DNA of 64,000 nt from JACKAF01 sp041391485 (GTDB lineage: Bacteria; Bdellovibrionota; FAC87; UBA2466; JACKAF01). The notes beneath the pieces are model-generated. The model did no database searches and had not been told where the DNA came from. It saw only the letters and a list, made by a program, of their open reading frames with translations. Below are positions 18,931 through 26,156 of the stretch, one piece after another (the first letter of the stretch is position 1; each line of letters opens with the position of its first letter). The translations under genes and the position numbers were made by a program. Location of the stretch: NCBI GenBank assembly GCA_041391485.1, contig JAWKNY010000006.1:87048-151047 (forward strand), read 5' to 3'.

Positions 18931-18966
18931 AAAAACTGCTTTTTCCCCGACAAAAAGCAGTTTTTT
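18931..18966. terminator. Strong bidirectional-looking terminator
   Basis: Perfect 14-bp stem AAAAACTGCTTTTT (18931-18944) / AAAAAGCAGTTTTT (18952-18965) with a 7-base loop CCCCGAC. It has A-tracts on one side and T-tracts on the other, so it can act on either strand. It ends the 17535-18818 transcript. Confidence 0.88.
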
Positions 18967-19052
18967 GACTGCATCCGCCAAAAAAACCCGCTATCATTAA
19001 CCTGTCACCTTAACTCTTTCATTACGTAAACCAAATAGTGGGGGATATACCC

Positions 19053-19490
19053 ATGGCGAAAAAGAAAAAGGCCCGCAAGGCCAAACGTCGTCCTGCAAAA
19101 AAAGCCCGACGCAAAAAGACCTCTGGTCGTAAACGTCGTGCAGCGAAAGGCCGTAAAAAAGCTACTCGCAAAACTACAGGACGCAAAACCCGTCGGACAA
19201 AAGCTAGCAAGAAGAAAAAGTCCGGCAAAAAACGTCGTCCGAACAAGGCTTTCATGGCTGCCATGAAGCCGAGCCCGGCTCTCGCGGTTGTGGTCGGTAA
19301 CCGTCCGCTCCCGAGAACTCAGGTGGTTAAGAAGGTCTGGAAGTACATCAAGTCGAAAAAGCTTCAAGATCCGAAGAACCGTCGGAACATCGTTGCAGAT
19401 GCCAATCTGCAAAAGGTGTTTAGCGGGAAGAAGGTCGTCAACATGTTCCAGATGACCAAGCTTCTCAATAAGCAGCTAAAGGCAGCTTAA
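19053..19490 (+). CDS. Histone H1-like / SWIB domain DNA-binding protein
   Basis: This 145-residue protein has a Lys/Arg/Ala-rich N-terminal half of about 68 residues (MAKKKKARKAKRRPAKKAR and similar), like bacterial H1-type nucleoid proteins. It is followed by a SWIB/MDM2 domain (residues about 75-145) with LPRTQVVKKVWKYIKSK, LQDPKNRRNI and KKVVNMFQMTKLLNKQL. SWIB-H1 fusions are best known in Chlamydiae and also occur in other Gram-negative lineages. It would bind DNA or RNA and compact or organise the nucleoid. The ATG at 19053 follows GGGGGA. It is monocistronic with its own terminator. Confidence 0.9.
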   Translation: MAKKKKARKAKRRPAKKARRKKTSGRKRRAAKGRKKATRKTTGRKTRRTKASKKKKSGKKRRPNKAFMAAMKPSPALAVVVGNRPLPRTQVVKKVWKYIKSKKLQDPKNRRNIVADANLQKVFSGKKVVNMFQMTKLLNKQLKAA

Positions 19491-19503
19491 GTATTTAGGA
19501 ACG

Positions 19504-19529
19504 AGGCCCCCGGAAACGGGGGCCTTTTT
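19504..19529 (+). terminator. Rho-independent terminator of the SWIB gene
   Basis: AGGCCCCCG (19504-19512) pairs with CGGGGGCCT (19517-19525) around a GAAA loop, followed by a short T-run. It is 14 bases after the SWIB stop codon. Confidence 0.9.
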
Positions 19530-19530
19530 C

Positions 19531-19800
19531 TTATTCAAACTCCACGACCAGCACTCCCCGATTTCCCATCTGCACATAGTGATTCAAATCCTGCTCCGAA
19601 GCCAAGGCCTTGAGACGATCCTGAATCTTGCCCACCCCGGTAATGAACATCACCTCTTCCGCACGGTCTTTCATCCGCACGTCGTTTAAAATGTCGTGAA
19701 AAATCTCCTCGGCTTCCGCCACCAGCTTTCCATGTAAATCGAGTTGTCGCACCCTCGCCTCCCGAACCAGGGCCTTTCGCCCCGCACGATTCAAATCCAA
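19531..19800 (-). CDS. Small Smr-domain protein
   Basis: About 90 residues with the Smr hallmark LDLHGKLVAEAEE near the N-terminal third, then MFITGVGKIQDRLKALA and a C-terminal GNRGVLVVEFE strand, as in stand-alone Smr (MutS2 C-terminal-like) domains. Such domains bind or nick nucleic acids, and in ribosome-associated MutS2 and relatives they act on mRNA or collided ribosomes. The start is unclear: no ATG fits, and the TTG at 19800 avoids overlap with the divergent gene at 19824, whereas a TTG at 19851 would overlap it head to head. The His of LDLHG is present; the usual later TGRG-like motif is degenerate (TGVG). Confidence 0.65.
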   Translation of the reverse strand: MDLNRAGRKALVREARVRQLDLHGKLVAEAEEIFHDILNDVRMKDRAEEVMFITGVGKIQDRLKALASEQDLNHYVQMGNRGVLVVEFE

Positions 19801-19823
19801 GTCCCATACACTAGAATATTTCC

Positions 19824-21008
19824 ATGGGACTATTAAAGAAAATCTCCGCAACGCTTTCAGGCTCTGAACGTTATACCACCCGCTTAGCGGGCAAGGAGGG
19901 TCTCGCTGAAGCTTTGGCCTTCAGAGAGTCTGTCTTCGGAGCGCTCGGCAAGGACTGGAAGGGAAACCCTTCCCAGTGCCCCGCCTTCAAGAACGCCCTG
20001 GACGACGAGAGCGACCACCTCGTAGCGTACGACACGCGATCCAACAAAGCGGTGGGCTACCTGCGGGCCACGGCAGCTCACCGACTGGGAGGCGCCATCG
20101 ATCCCACCTTGCAGGGCGCTCTACGCCACTTCCCGGCCTCCGTACACCCTTTCGTAACGGTTTGGCACTGGATGGGAATCGCAGCGACAGAAGATGAGGC
20201 TCTCATCCGCGAGAGTCTTTGTGCCGGCGCCTACGGCCACTGCTTATCCGGCGGCAAGGCCGCCCTTGCCGTCTCTAGCTGCAGTCCCACGGAGATCGCA
20301 GAATACCGCCGCCTGGGCTTTAGACCCTTAGGCCGAGTGGTCGCGTCCGAAATTGGGGGACACGCGCTGCCCGTTTTCCTGGACATGCATGGCTACCAAT
20401 CACTCAAACTGCTCGACTCCCCCCTCTATGAGATCGCCTCCTCACAGGGCCTTCCGCCCGGTAAGATTGGAAGCGACTGGTATAAGGACTTCATCTTCAA
20501 GAACGGCAACATCGATACGGGCTACACCCGTTATCAGGCCGGGGCCGATGCCAATGAGTTCCACTCCGCTCTCACGGAGGGGCTAAAGGAAGCGGCCCGC
20601 AAACAACTGCTCATGAACGCCCTTCACTTGCGCTGCCGATTTGGTGAAACCGTTTTAGCCGATAGCGCTCATGATACTTCCATCGGGATTGTGAAAAAGG
20701 GCGCGCTAGAAGTCTACCTCGGGCAGGATCTCATCGCGGTACTTGGCGAAGGGGATGTGTTTGGGGAGCTCGCGTTCATCCTTGGGGGGAAACGAAACGC
20801 CATGGTCCGATCGGCGTCGGAGGAAACCGAGCTGCTCGTTCTCAGTCGCAAGGTCGTCGATACACTTAAAAGCGCCGCCGACCAGCTTCAGTTTTGGCAA
20901 AATTTGGCGGCCTTGGTGGCCAAGCGGGTCGTGTCCGCAAACGCCGCGCTCAACGACGCGCGGGACGCTAAAACAACTGCTGGAATGCCTGGTACGCGTG
21001 GAAACTGA
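19824..21008 (+). CDS. N-acyltransferase-like domain fused to a cyclic-nucleotide-binding domain
   Basis: The 394-residue protein has two parts. Residues about 15-200 resemble GNAT-fold N-acyl amino acid synthase / autoinducer-synthase-like enzymes (EALAFRESVFGALGKDWKG, DHLVAYDTRSNKAVGYLRAT, EIAEYRRLGFRPLGRVV). Residues about 265-370 form a cNMP-binding beta-roll with the phosphate-cassette motif GDVFGELAFILGGKRNAMV, though the usual Arg-Ala of RxA reads as RNA. A cyclic nucleotide might therefore gate an acyl transfer reaction. There is no signal peptide. No clear ribosome site precedes the ATG at 19824. The acyl substrate is unknown. Confidence 0.7.
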   Translation: MGLLKKISATLSGSERYTTRLAGKEGLAEALAFRESVFGALGKDWKGNPSQCPAFKNALDDESDHLVAYDTRSNKAVGYLRATAAHRLGGAIDPTLQGALRHFPASVHPFVTVWHWMGIAATEDEALIRESLCAGAYGHCLSGGKAALAVSSCSPTEIAEYRRLGFRPLGRVVASEIGGHALPVFLDMHGYQSLKLLDSPLYEIASSQGLPPGKIGSDWYKDFIFKNGNIDTGYTRYQAGADANEFHSALTEGLKEAARKQLLMNALHLRCRFGETVLADSAHDTSIGIVKKGALEVYLGQDLIAVLGEGDVFGELAFILGGKRNAMVRSASEETELLVLSRKVVDTLKSAADQLQFWQNLAALVAKRVVSANAALNDARDAKTTAGMPGTRGN

Positions 21009-21168
21009 CGGCGGCAGCCACTAGGAACGCGGCCAAAAAGCCAAAGAGCCGCCAGCGCTTTCCCGCCTTCTTGCGGGAGACAATCCGCATCGCAGTTTCA
21101 TAAACCGCGCCCTCGAATTCGGTACCAAACGGGTTGCTCTGATTGGGGGGAGTGCTTACTCGGTCCAT
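20968..21168 (-). CDS. Small single-pass membrane protein
   Basis: A 66-residue protein starting at the ATG at 21168, seven bases after a perfect AAGGAG. The N-terminal 38 residues are polar (MDRVSTPPNQSNPFGTEFE), then a basic KKAGKRWR precedes one transmembrane helix (LFGFLAAFLVAAAVSFHAYQ). The basic flank suggests the N-terminus stays in the cytoplasm. It overlaps the end of the convergent acyltransferase gene by 41 bases. No family recognised. Confidence 0.6.
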   Translation of the reverse strand: MDRVSTPPNQSNPFGTEFEGAVYETAMRIVSRKKAGKRWRLFGFLAAFLVAAAVSFHAYQAFQQLF

Positions 21169-21370
21169 CTCTCTCTCCTTGTAGAGATCAGAACTTCTCT
21201 TCATCTCCTTCGGCAGATCCTATCGCCGACTTGAGCGCGAGTTCGCCCGTATTTTGCTACGGTGCGAGATAAAATAAGTGTGTACTCTCAAGAATTTCCT
21301 TTTATTCTGAAGCTGAGTATGTTTTTTTACGTGCCTGTTAAGTCTGGTACCTTTGCGAAAGGAGTCCAAG

Positions 21371-21907
21371 ATGGACTACTACAAGGGAAGAAGGCAGTCG
21401 ACGGATTCGCCTTCCGAAGAAAAATGGGATCTCGTTAAGACGGTCAAAGAGCCGAAGGAAGATGATTATCGCGGCTGGCCCCACTTGATGTGTTCGGGCT
21501 TTGATTGCGATAAGAAGGCTTTGATGTCTTACGATCGCATCTACAAGTTCCTCAAGAACTTGCCGCAACAGATCGGGATGCAGCCGATGGGCTTACCTAT
21601 CGTCTATAAGGTATCCAGCGAAGATCATCCGGATATCGGGATCACGGGCACGGCAATTATTGCCACCAGCCATATCAGTATCCACACGTTCCCCAGAGGT
21701 CAGCGCGACGGAAAGCGCAAACCCCGGGGTATCGAACGCCGGATATTTAAGCCGTTCTTCACTTTTGACTGCTATAGCTGCAAGGCCTTCGATCCGGACA
21801 TCGTTTACGATCGTCTGCGCTTGGCCTTCAAGCCCAAGACCATCGAGACCGCTCTGGTTTACCGTCTGCGTGAAGATGAAGAACTGATCGAGGTCGAAGA
21901 CTACTAA
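21371..21907 (+). CDS. S-adenosylmethionine decarboxylase-like (SpeD family) proenzyme
   Basis: This 178-residue protein has the SpeD fold signature. A Thr-Ser-His motif lies at 99-101 in IIATSHISIHTFP, where canonical SpeD has Glu-Ser at the self-cleavage site that makes the pyruvoyl cofactor. A Cys-containing strand FFTFDCYSCKAFD follows. A basic insertion (GQRDGKRKPRGIERR) separates the two. SpeD makes decarboxylated SAM for spermidine synthesis, but diverged members use other substrates, so the substrate here is open. GGAG precedes the ATG at 21371 and a terminator follows. No spermidine synthase gene is nearby. Confidence 0.75.
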   Translation: MDYYKGRRQSTDSPSEEKWDLVKTVKEPKEDDYRGWPHLMCSGFDCDKKALMSYDRIYKFLKNLPQQIGMQPMGLPIVYKVSSEDHPDIGITGTAIIATSHISIHTFPRGQRDGKRKPRGIERRIFKPFFTFDCYSCKAFDPDIVYDRLRLAFKPKTIETALVYRLREDEELIEVEDY

Positions 21908-21930
21908 CCCTAGTCTTGGAGATTTATTAA

Positions 21931-21965
21931 AGCCCCGAGGCGCAAGCCGAGGGGCTTTTTTTTTT
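21931..21965 (+). terminator. Rho-independent terminator of the SpeD-like gene
   Basis: AGCCCC pairs with GGGGCT, then a tandem G-A mismatch, then GGC/GCC closing a GCAA tetraloop, followed by ten T (21956-21965). Confidence 0.9.
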
Positions 21966-21988
21966 GGGGGTCTTGAGTTTCTGGGATT

Positions 21989-23146
21989 CTAGACGGACAT
22001 TGCTGAGCGCAGATCGGAGGCCCACTGCTTCACACGCGCGTCGGTTTGATCGTTTTGGTTCTCGATATCGATCACAAGGCCCAAGAACTTTCCGTCCTGG
22101 ATTGCCTTGGACTTCTCAAAGACGTACCCCTCTGTGGGCCAAAGACCTACCAGCTCGGCACCCAGCGGCTTGAAAGCCTCCCAAAGCTCCTGCATGGCAT
22201 CCACATAAGTATCCGGATAGCCGACACCGTCGCCCAAACCAAAAACCGCACACTTCTTACCCTTGAGATTGGTGCCCGCAAGCCGGGTCAGCATCTCCGC
22301 CCAGTCTTCCTGCATCTCGCCGATGTGCCAGGTTGGCACTCCGAGGATGAGGTGCTCGAACTTTTCAAAGACCTTTGGCGTAACTTCGGTGACATTGACG
22401 ACCTTCGCGACCGAGTCCCCGATTTCGGCGCGCAACGCTTCGGCGATACCGGCCGTGTTGCCCGTGGTGGACCCATAGAAAATGCCTACTTTCGCCCCGC
22501 CCGTATCAAAAGCGTCCTCGGCCGGCGCTCCACCGGCAGCCGGAGCCGCTTTGGGAGCCGCAGCCCCGGCGCGTTTTGCGGCGGCGGCGGCCTGAGCTTT
22601 TTGCAAAGCCTCTTTCTCGGCCTGGATGCGTTCCTCTTCGGCTTTCTGGCGCGCCTCTTCTGCCTGGCGCTCCGCCTCGACGAGCGCCTCGCTTTTTCGC
22701 ACGAGCGCCGTCGCGTCCATCGAAACCCATTCGGCGGGGGCCACCTTACGGGGGCCTTCCACGTGCGCCACACCGGAGGGGGCTTTGGGGCCGCGTCCCC
22801 GGTAGCGCTTATAAACTTCAGCGAGGCTCAAGCGAACTTGGGCGGTGCTGGAATCAGAGAATAAGAAATTGAAATAGAAGGTCCCGCTTTCGGCGCGTTG
22901 GGAACCAACGAGGAGCTCTACGAACTCGTAGGGAATGTCCAAGCTCTGCCAAAAAGGCGCGTTGTGCATGGGCAAAAAACAGTAGACGGCAGAGAGCCCA
23001 TCTCCGTTTTGCCAGGTACCCTCGTAGCGCATTTCTACGCGTAGAAGGCTTTGCGTGGTACGGGCCCAAACGCCCAGTTCCGCCAGATTTTTGCCTCGGG
23101 TGACCCCGACGTGAGACGACTTAGCTCTAGAAAATAGTGATCGCAT
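21989..23146 (-). CDS. Flavodoxin with N-terminal domain and Ala/Glu-rich linker
   Basis: The C-terminal 175 residues are a long-chain flavodoxin: phosphate loop GIFYGSTTGNTAGIAEAL, then LGVPTWHIGEMQEDW and FGLGDGVGYPDTYVDAM with FMN-stacking aromatics. Ahead of it are about 130 residues with WQNGDGLSAVYCFLPMHNAP and TFYFNFLFSDSSTAQVRLSL, which I do not recognise. An Ala/Glu/Lys coiled-coil-like linker (EEARQKAEEERIQAEKEAL) joins them. Normal flavodoxins are about 170 residues, so this is a fusion of some 385. The start is uncertain; the ATG at 23146 is the first, with a TTG further upstream. It probably delivers electrons to a partner bound by the N-terminal domain. Confidence 0.75.
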   Translation of the reverse strand: MRSLFSRAKSSHVGVTRGKNLAELGVWARTTQSLLRVEMRYEGTWQNGDGLSAVYCFLPMHNAPFWQSLDIPYEFVELLVGSQRAESGTFYFNFLFSDSSTAQVRLSLAEVYKRYRGRGPKAPSGVAHVEGPRKVAPAEWVSMDATALVRKSEALVEAERQAEEARQKAEEERIQAEKEALQKAQAAAAAKRAGAAAPKAAPAAGGAPAEDAFDTGGAKVGIFYGSTTGNTAGIAEALRAEIGDSVAKVVNVTEVTPKVFEKFEHLILGVPTWHIGEMQEDWAEMLTRLAGTNLKGKKCAVFGLGDGVGYPDTYVDAMQELWEAFKPLGAELVGLWPTEGYVFEKSKAIQDGKFLGLVIDIENQNDQTDARVKQWASDLRSAMSV

Positions 23147-23388
23147 GGTTAACAAGAGACCCAAAGATGCTGAAAATATTCCCAAATAACGTGAACTGCT
23201 CGCATGGGCAAACAAGCTATCCACCTTCGGCGGCTTAGTCAACCTACGGCTTGCTTCCCGAGTGGGCGGGCACTAACATAAAAAGGTCCCTGTTTTCACG
23301 GTTTTACCGACAATCTCAAAAAATTTTGCTTTGGGTTGAACCCTACACACAGACCCCACGTCTAAATAGACAGAATAAGGAGGACCCT

Positions 23389-23859
23389 ATGAATTCCAAA
23401 CTACTACTCAGTCTGGCACTGGTTTTTGCTCTTGGCCTACCCCACGCCGAAGCCCGCGGGCGCGGTGGACACGGTGGCCACAAAGGCGGTTTTGGTGGCG
23501 GACACCGCATGCTCAAAGATCTGGATCTCACCAAAGAACAGCGTGAGAAAGTTCAGGCTTTGCGCAAAGCGAACCGAGACAAGTCCAAAGCCATCCGCGC
23601 CAAGATGAAAGACGCGCGTAAGGCGATGTTTGAAAAAATGAAGGACGCCAAAGCCTCGGATGCGGATATCCGCAAGACCTTCGAAGTGGTGAGCGGCTAC
23701 CGCAATGAAATGCAACGCTTGCACTTTGAAGAGACGCTGGAAATCCGAAAGATTCTAACACCCGAGCAAAGGGTGAAGCTTGCCAACAAGGTGACCGAGA
23801 AGATCGAGAACCTTCGCGAGCGCATCCAGGAAATGGAGGAATTCTCTCCGGAGGATTAA
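23389..23859 (+). CDS. Spy/CpxP-like periplasmic LTxxQ protein
   Basis: A 156-residue exported protein: signal peptide MNSKLLLSLALVFALGLPHAEA, a Gly/His-rich segment (RGRGGHGGHKGGFGGGH) that may bind metal, then a helical domain with two Spy-type motifs, LDLTKEQREKVQAL and LTPEQRVKLA. Spy and CpxP are cradle-shaped chaperones and stress sensors; metal-responsive relatives include CnrX and ZraP. AAGGAGGA precedes the ATG at 23389. Its stop overlaps the ECF sigma start (TAATG), placing it first in a three-gene regulatory operon, where it may act as the periplasmic sensor. Confidence 0.82.
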   Translation: MNSKLLLSLALVFALGLPHAEARGRGGHGGHKGGFGGGHRMLKDLDLTKEQREKVQALRKANRDKSKAIRAKMKDARKAMFEKMKDAKASDADIRKTFEVVSGYRNEMQRLHFEETLEIRKILTPEQRVKLANKVTEKIENLRERIQEMEEFSPED

Positions 23860-24374
23860 TGAATCAGCTCCTCGCAAAATGGACGCTGAACCAACCCATG
23901 AAGGTAGAACAGGACCACCCCGCTTTTCGTCGTCTTTACGACAACTACGCGGGCTTGGTCCGTTCCCTTCTCTTCAAGTTGTGTGGCGCCGAAGACCTGG
24001 ACGATGCGGTTCAGGAAGTCTTTGTAAAAGTCTGGAAAGGCCTTGAACGCTTTCAAGGCGAATCCAATCACAAGACATGGATTTATCGCATCACTTTCAA
24101 CCACGCGATGGATCGATTGAGGAAGCGCCGTCCGGCTCCGCTCCCATTCATAGAATCAATGGCGGGAAGCACGGAACCGACGGATACCGAATGGCTGCAG
24201 AAAGGGCTCTCCACGTTGAGCTCCGACCACCGCTCGGTTCTTGTGCTCCATTGCATGGAGGGACTCAGTCTGGAAGATGTCGCCAAAGTGACCGAAGTCC
24301 CTGTGGGCACCGTGAAATCGCGTCTACATTTTGCAAGAAAACAACTTCACACATTCCTGCAGAAGCAGGGGTGA
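23859..24374 (+). CDS. ECF-type RNA polymerase sigma factor
   Basis: This 171-residue sigma-70 family member has region 2 (FRRLYDNYAGLVRSLLFKL, then DLDDAVQEVFVKVWKGLERF and TWIYRITFNHAMDRLRKRR) and region 4 (LSSDHRSVLVLHCMEGLSLE, VPVGTVKSRLHFARKQL). Regions 1 and 3 are missing, as in ECF factors. It directs transcription of an envelope-stress or metal-stress regulon. Translation is coupled to the upstream LTxxQ gene (TAATG), and a frame-broken anti-sigma-like gene starts five bases after its stop. I could not identify its promoter sequence. Confidence 0.92.
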   Translation: MNQLLAKWTLNQPMKVEQDHPAFRRLYDNYAGLVRSLLFKLCGAEDLDDAVQEVFVKVWKGLERFQGESNHKTWIYRITFNHAMDRLRKRRPAPLPFIESMAGSTEPTDTEWLQKGLSTLSSDHRSVLVLHCMEGLSLEDVAKVTEVPVGTVKSRLHFARKQLHTFLQKQG

Positions 24375-24378
24375 AAAT

Positions 24379-24704
24379 ATGAGTGAGAAACTAAACACAG
24401 AAGAAGAAAAAATCTCGATCGCTTCTTGCGTGAAAACCAACTCACGCCACCCGCTGCCCCTAACGGGGAGTGGAAGGCCATCGAAACCCGGATCAGCGAG
24501 CTTCGTTGGCTGAGTTTTCCTGGCATCCAATTATTCATCCCTGCCGCCCTGGCAGCGGCACTCGTCCTTGTACTTTGGACGGGCAAACCGGCAGCGCCTA
24601 CCGACACGCCGGTTGAAGCTTATCTCGTTGAGACGATGGAAAGTCTCTATCAAGGCGAAATCGATGAAGCGATTGGCGAATGGGCGTACCTGGTAAACCC
24701 GTAG
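24379..24704 (+). pseudogene. Single-pass anti-sigma-like protein with an A6 frame break
   Basis: From the ATG at 24379 the product begins MSEKLNTEEEK. A six-A run at 24407-24412 then puts the frame out by one. With seven A the frame reads on as NLDRFLRENQLTPPAAPNG, then EWKAIETRISEL, one transmembrane helix (IQLFIPAALAAALVLVLW) and a short periplasmic tail to TAG at 24702-24704. Length (about 109 residues), topology and position after an ECF sigma gene all fit a short membrane anti-sigma factor. The C-terminal part after the helix would face the LTxxQ protein. Sequencing error or phase-variable slippage could both explain the run. Confidence 0.65.
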
Positions 24705-24707
24705 CCC

Positions 24708-25159
24708 TTATAAGCGGCACTGCTTGGCAAAATACTCTTGGTGGTAGTCTTCGGCCTTATAAAACGCCGAAGCAGGCACGAGTTGTGTCACGATGGGCGC
24801 GGACAAGCGCTCTTGGGTCGCGGCAATCGAGGCGCGGGCCAGATCTTCTTGTTCCTTATCGTAGAAGAAAATCGCCGAGCGGTATTGTGTCCCCACGTCA
24901 GGCCCTGTCGGTCCTTGGTGGTCGGATCATGCATCTCCCAGAAGGCCTCGAGCAGCTGCTGGTAGCTCACTACCGAAGGATCGTATTGCAGCTCAACAGC
25001 CTCCGCGTGGCCCGTGTTTCCCGAACACACCTGCTTATAAGTAGGCGCTTCCGCGTGTCCCCCGGTATAACCGCAGGCCGCATCCAACACTCCAGGGATC
25101 TTGCGAAACTCGGCTTCCACTCCCCAGAAACATCCAGCTGCAAAACAAGCTTTCTTCAT
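24708..25159 (-). pseudogene. msrA: Peptide methionine sulfoxide reductase A, one frameshift
   Basis: The N-terminal GCFWGVEAEF motif with catalytic Cys10 is intact, followed by GYTGGHAEAPTYKQVCSGNTGHAEAV-type residues (split across the family's conserved core) and FWEMHDPTT. The frame breaks near 24897 in DRQG. The other frame then gives GTQYRSAIFFYDKEQEDLA and a C-terminal AEDYHQEYF. After repair the length is about 150 residues, normal for a short MsrA. The enzyme reduces methionine-S-sulfoxide with thioredoxin. Convergent with the anti-sigma gene, 3 bases apart. Confidence 0.85.
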
Positions 25160-25202
25160 ACGATCAGCTATAGCGCAAACCGGGAGCGTATGGAAAGAGC
25201 CA

Positions 25203-25240
25203 AAACAAGTTCCAAAACGGAACTGGTTTCATTCTAGAAT
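25203..25240. promoter_or_regulatory. Hairpin plus palindrome upstream of msrA
   Basis: A hairpin with a 6-bp core AGTTCC/GGAACT around AAAAC is extended by four more pairs after one mismatch (25203-25229). It is followed at once by the perfect 10-base palindrome ATTCTAGAAT (25231-25240). It lies between the divergent msrA and 25383 genes. It may be an operator; no regulator can be named. Confidence 0.35.
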
Positions 25241-25319
25241 CCACAACGACACCCGGTTACCCAGACCGACAACTCATTTTTCTTAAACATTTCAAACGCC
25301 GCCCCGCGTCTTACCTGTG

Positions 25320-25346
25320 TTGCACGGCTGGCACAGTCTTTGTAAT
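25320..25346 (+). promoter_or_regulatory. Possible sigma-70-like promoter
   Basis: TTGCAC at 25320-25325 and TGTAAT at 25341-25346 are spaced by 15 bases, slightly short, and lie 37 bases before the start codon at 25383. Confidence 0.35.
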
Positions 25347-25382
25347 GCCTCTCCCCGAGGTGATTCTCAATTAGGGGGCAAA

Positions 25383-26102
25383 ATGAAAAACCTACTCTTA
25401 TCGTTAGTTGTATTAACTTTAGCATCCGTCGGAAACGCTCAGCCTGGACCGGGACCCGGTCCCGGACTTCACGGTCCCTTCGGACAAGGAGCTGTCAAGA
25501 ACGCCATCGACACCGAAAACGCGCTCATGAACTTCTCCAATGAGGCGCTTCTTCAGGCCGACTCAGCCAACCACCCGCGCGGTGCAGAGGCTTTGGATCG
25601 GCTCAGCGACGAAGCCGCAGCGGCTAGCCGCTTGGTTCATCGCGTGATTCTCCGCCCGTTGAAGAACGGTAGCCCGGAACACCACGTAGCGGGATCGCTA
25701 ACTGATGTGGAGTACGCCGTGAATGAACTGGGTCGTTCTCTGGAGCGCTTACCCTTTGCTGGCCCGGCACTTCGCACCAGCTTTCAGCGGGTTCAAGTTG
25801 AACTCAATCAGCTGACACGTGCGCTGCAAAACCAGCCGACACCGCTTACGGCTTCTTGCTCGGTAAAAACCGGTGGAAACTTCTTCACACCCAAGACGCA
25901 CGTCGAGTGCAGTGTGTACGGACGCGGCGCCATTGGGTACGAAGCCATCTTGGGAGGTCGCGAGACCGTCCACGGTGAGTTGCAACCGCACCTGCCCACG
26001 CAAAACTTTGCGAGTGAAAAAGTAAAAGTAGGCTACAACCCTACTTACCAGATTTATCTCATCTCCCGAAACGGGGATCGGATTCTGGTCGCGCAAAACT
26101 AG
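25383..26102 (+). CDS. Secreted protein of unknown function
   Basis: A 239-residue protein with a signal peptide (MKNLLLSLVVLTLASVGNA) followed by a Pro-Gly repeat (QPGPGPGPGLHGPFG). A helical region runs to about residue 150. A beta-rich C-terminal part contains two cysteines about 18 residues apart (ASCSV and HVECSV) that could form a disulfide. AGGGGG precedes the ATG at 25383. The gene is followed by a strong terminator and is monocistronic. No family recognised. Confidence 0.7.
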   Translation: MKNLLLSLVVLTLASVGNAQPGPGPGPGLHGPFGQGAVKNAIDTENALMNFSNEALLQADSANHPRGAEALDRLSDEAAAASRLVHRVILRPLKNGSPEHHVAGSLTDVEYAVNELGRSLERLPFAGPALRTSFQRVQVELNQLTRALQNQPTPLTASCSVKTGGNFFTPKTHVECSVYGRGAIGYEAILGGRETVHGELQPHLPTQNFASEKVKVGYNPTYQIYLISRNGDRILVAQN

Positions 26103-26123
26103 AGCGTGTGGTAGTTCCATTAC

Positions 26124-26156
26124 AAGCCCGCCTCCCAAAGAGGCGGGCTTTTTTTT
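26124..26156 (+). terminator. Rho-independent terminator abutting the next start codon
   Basis: Perfect 10-bp stem AAGCCCGCCT (26124-26133) / AGGCGGGCTT (26141-26150), loop CCCAAAG, T-run to 26156. The ATG of the exonuclease gene begins at 26157. Confidence 0.92.
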
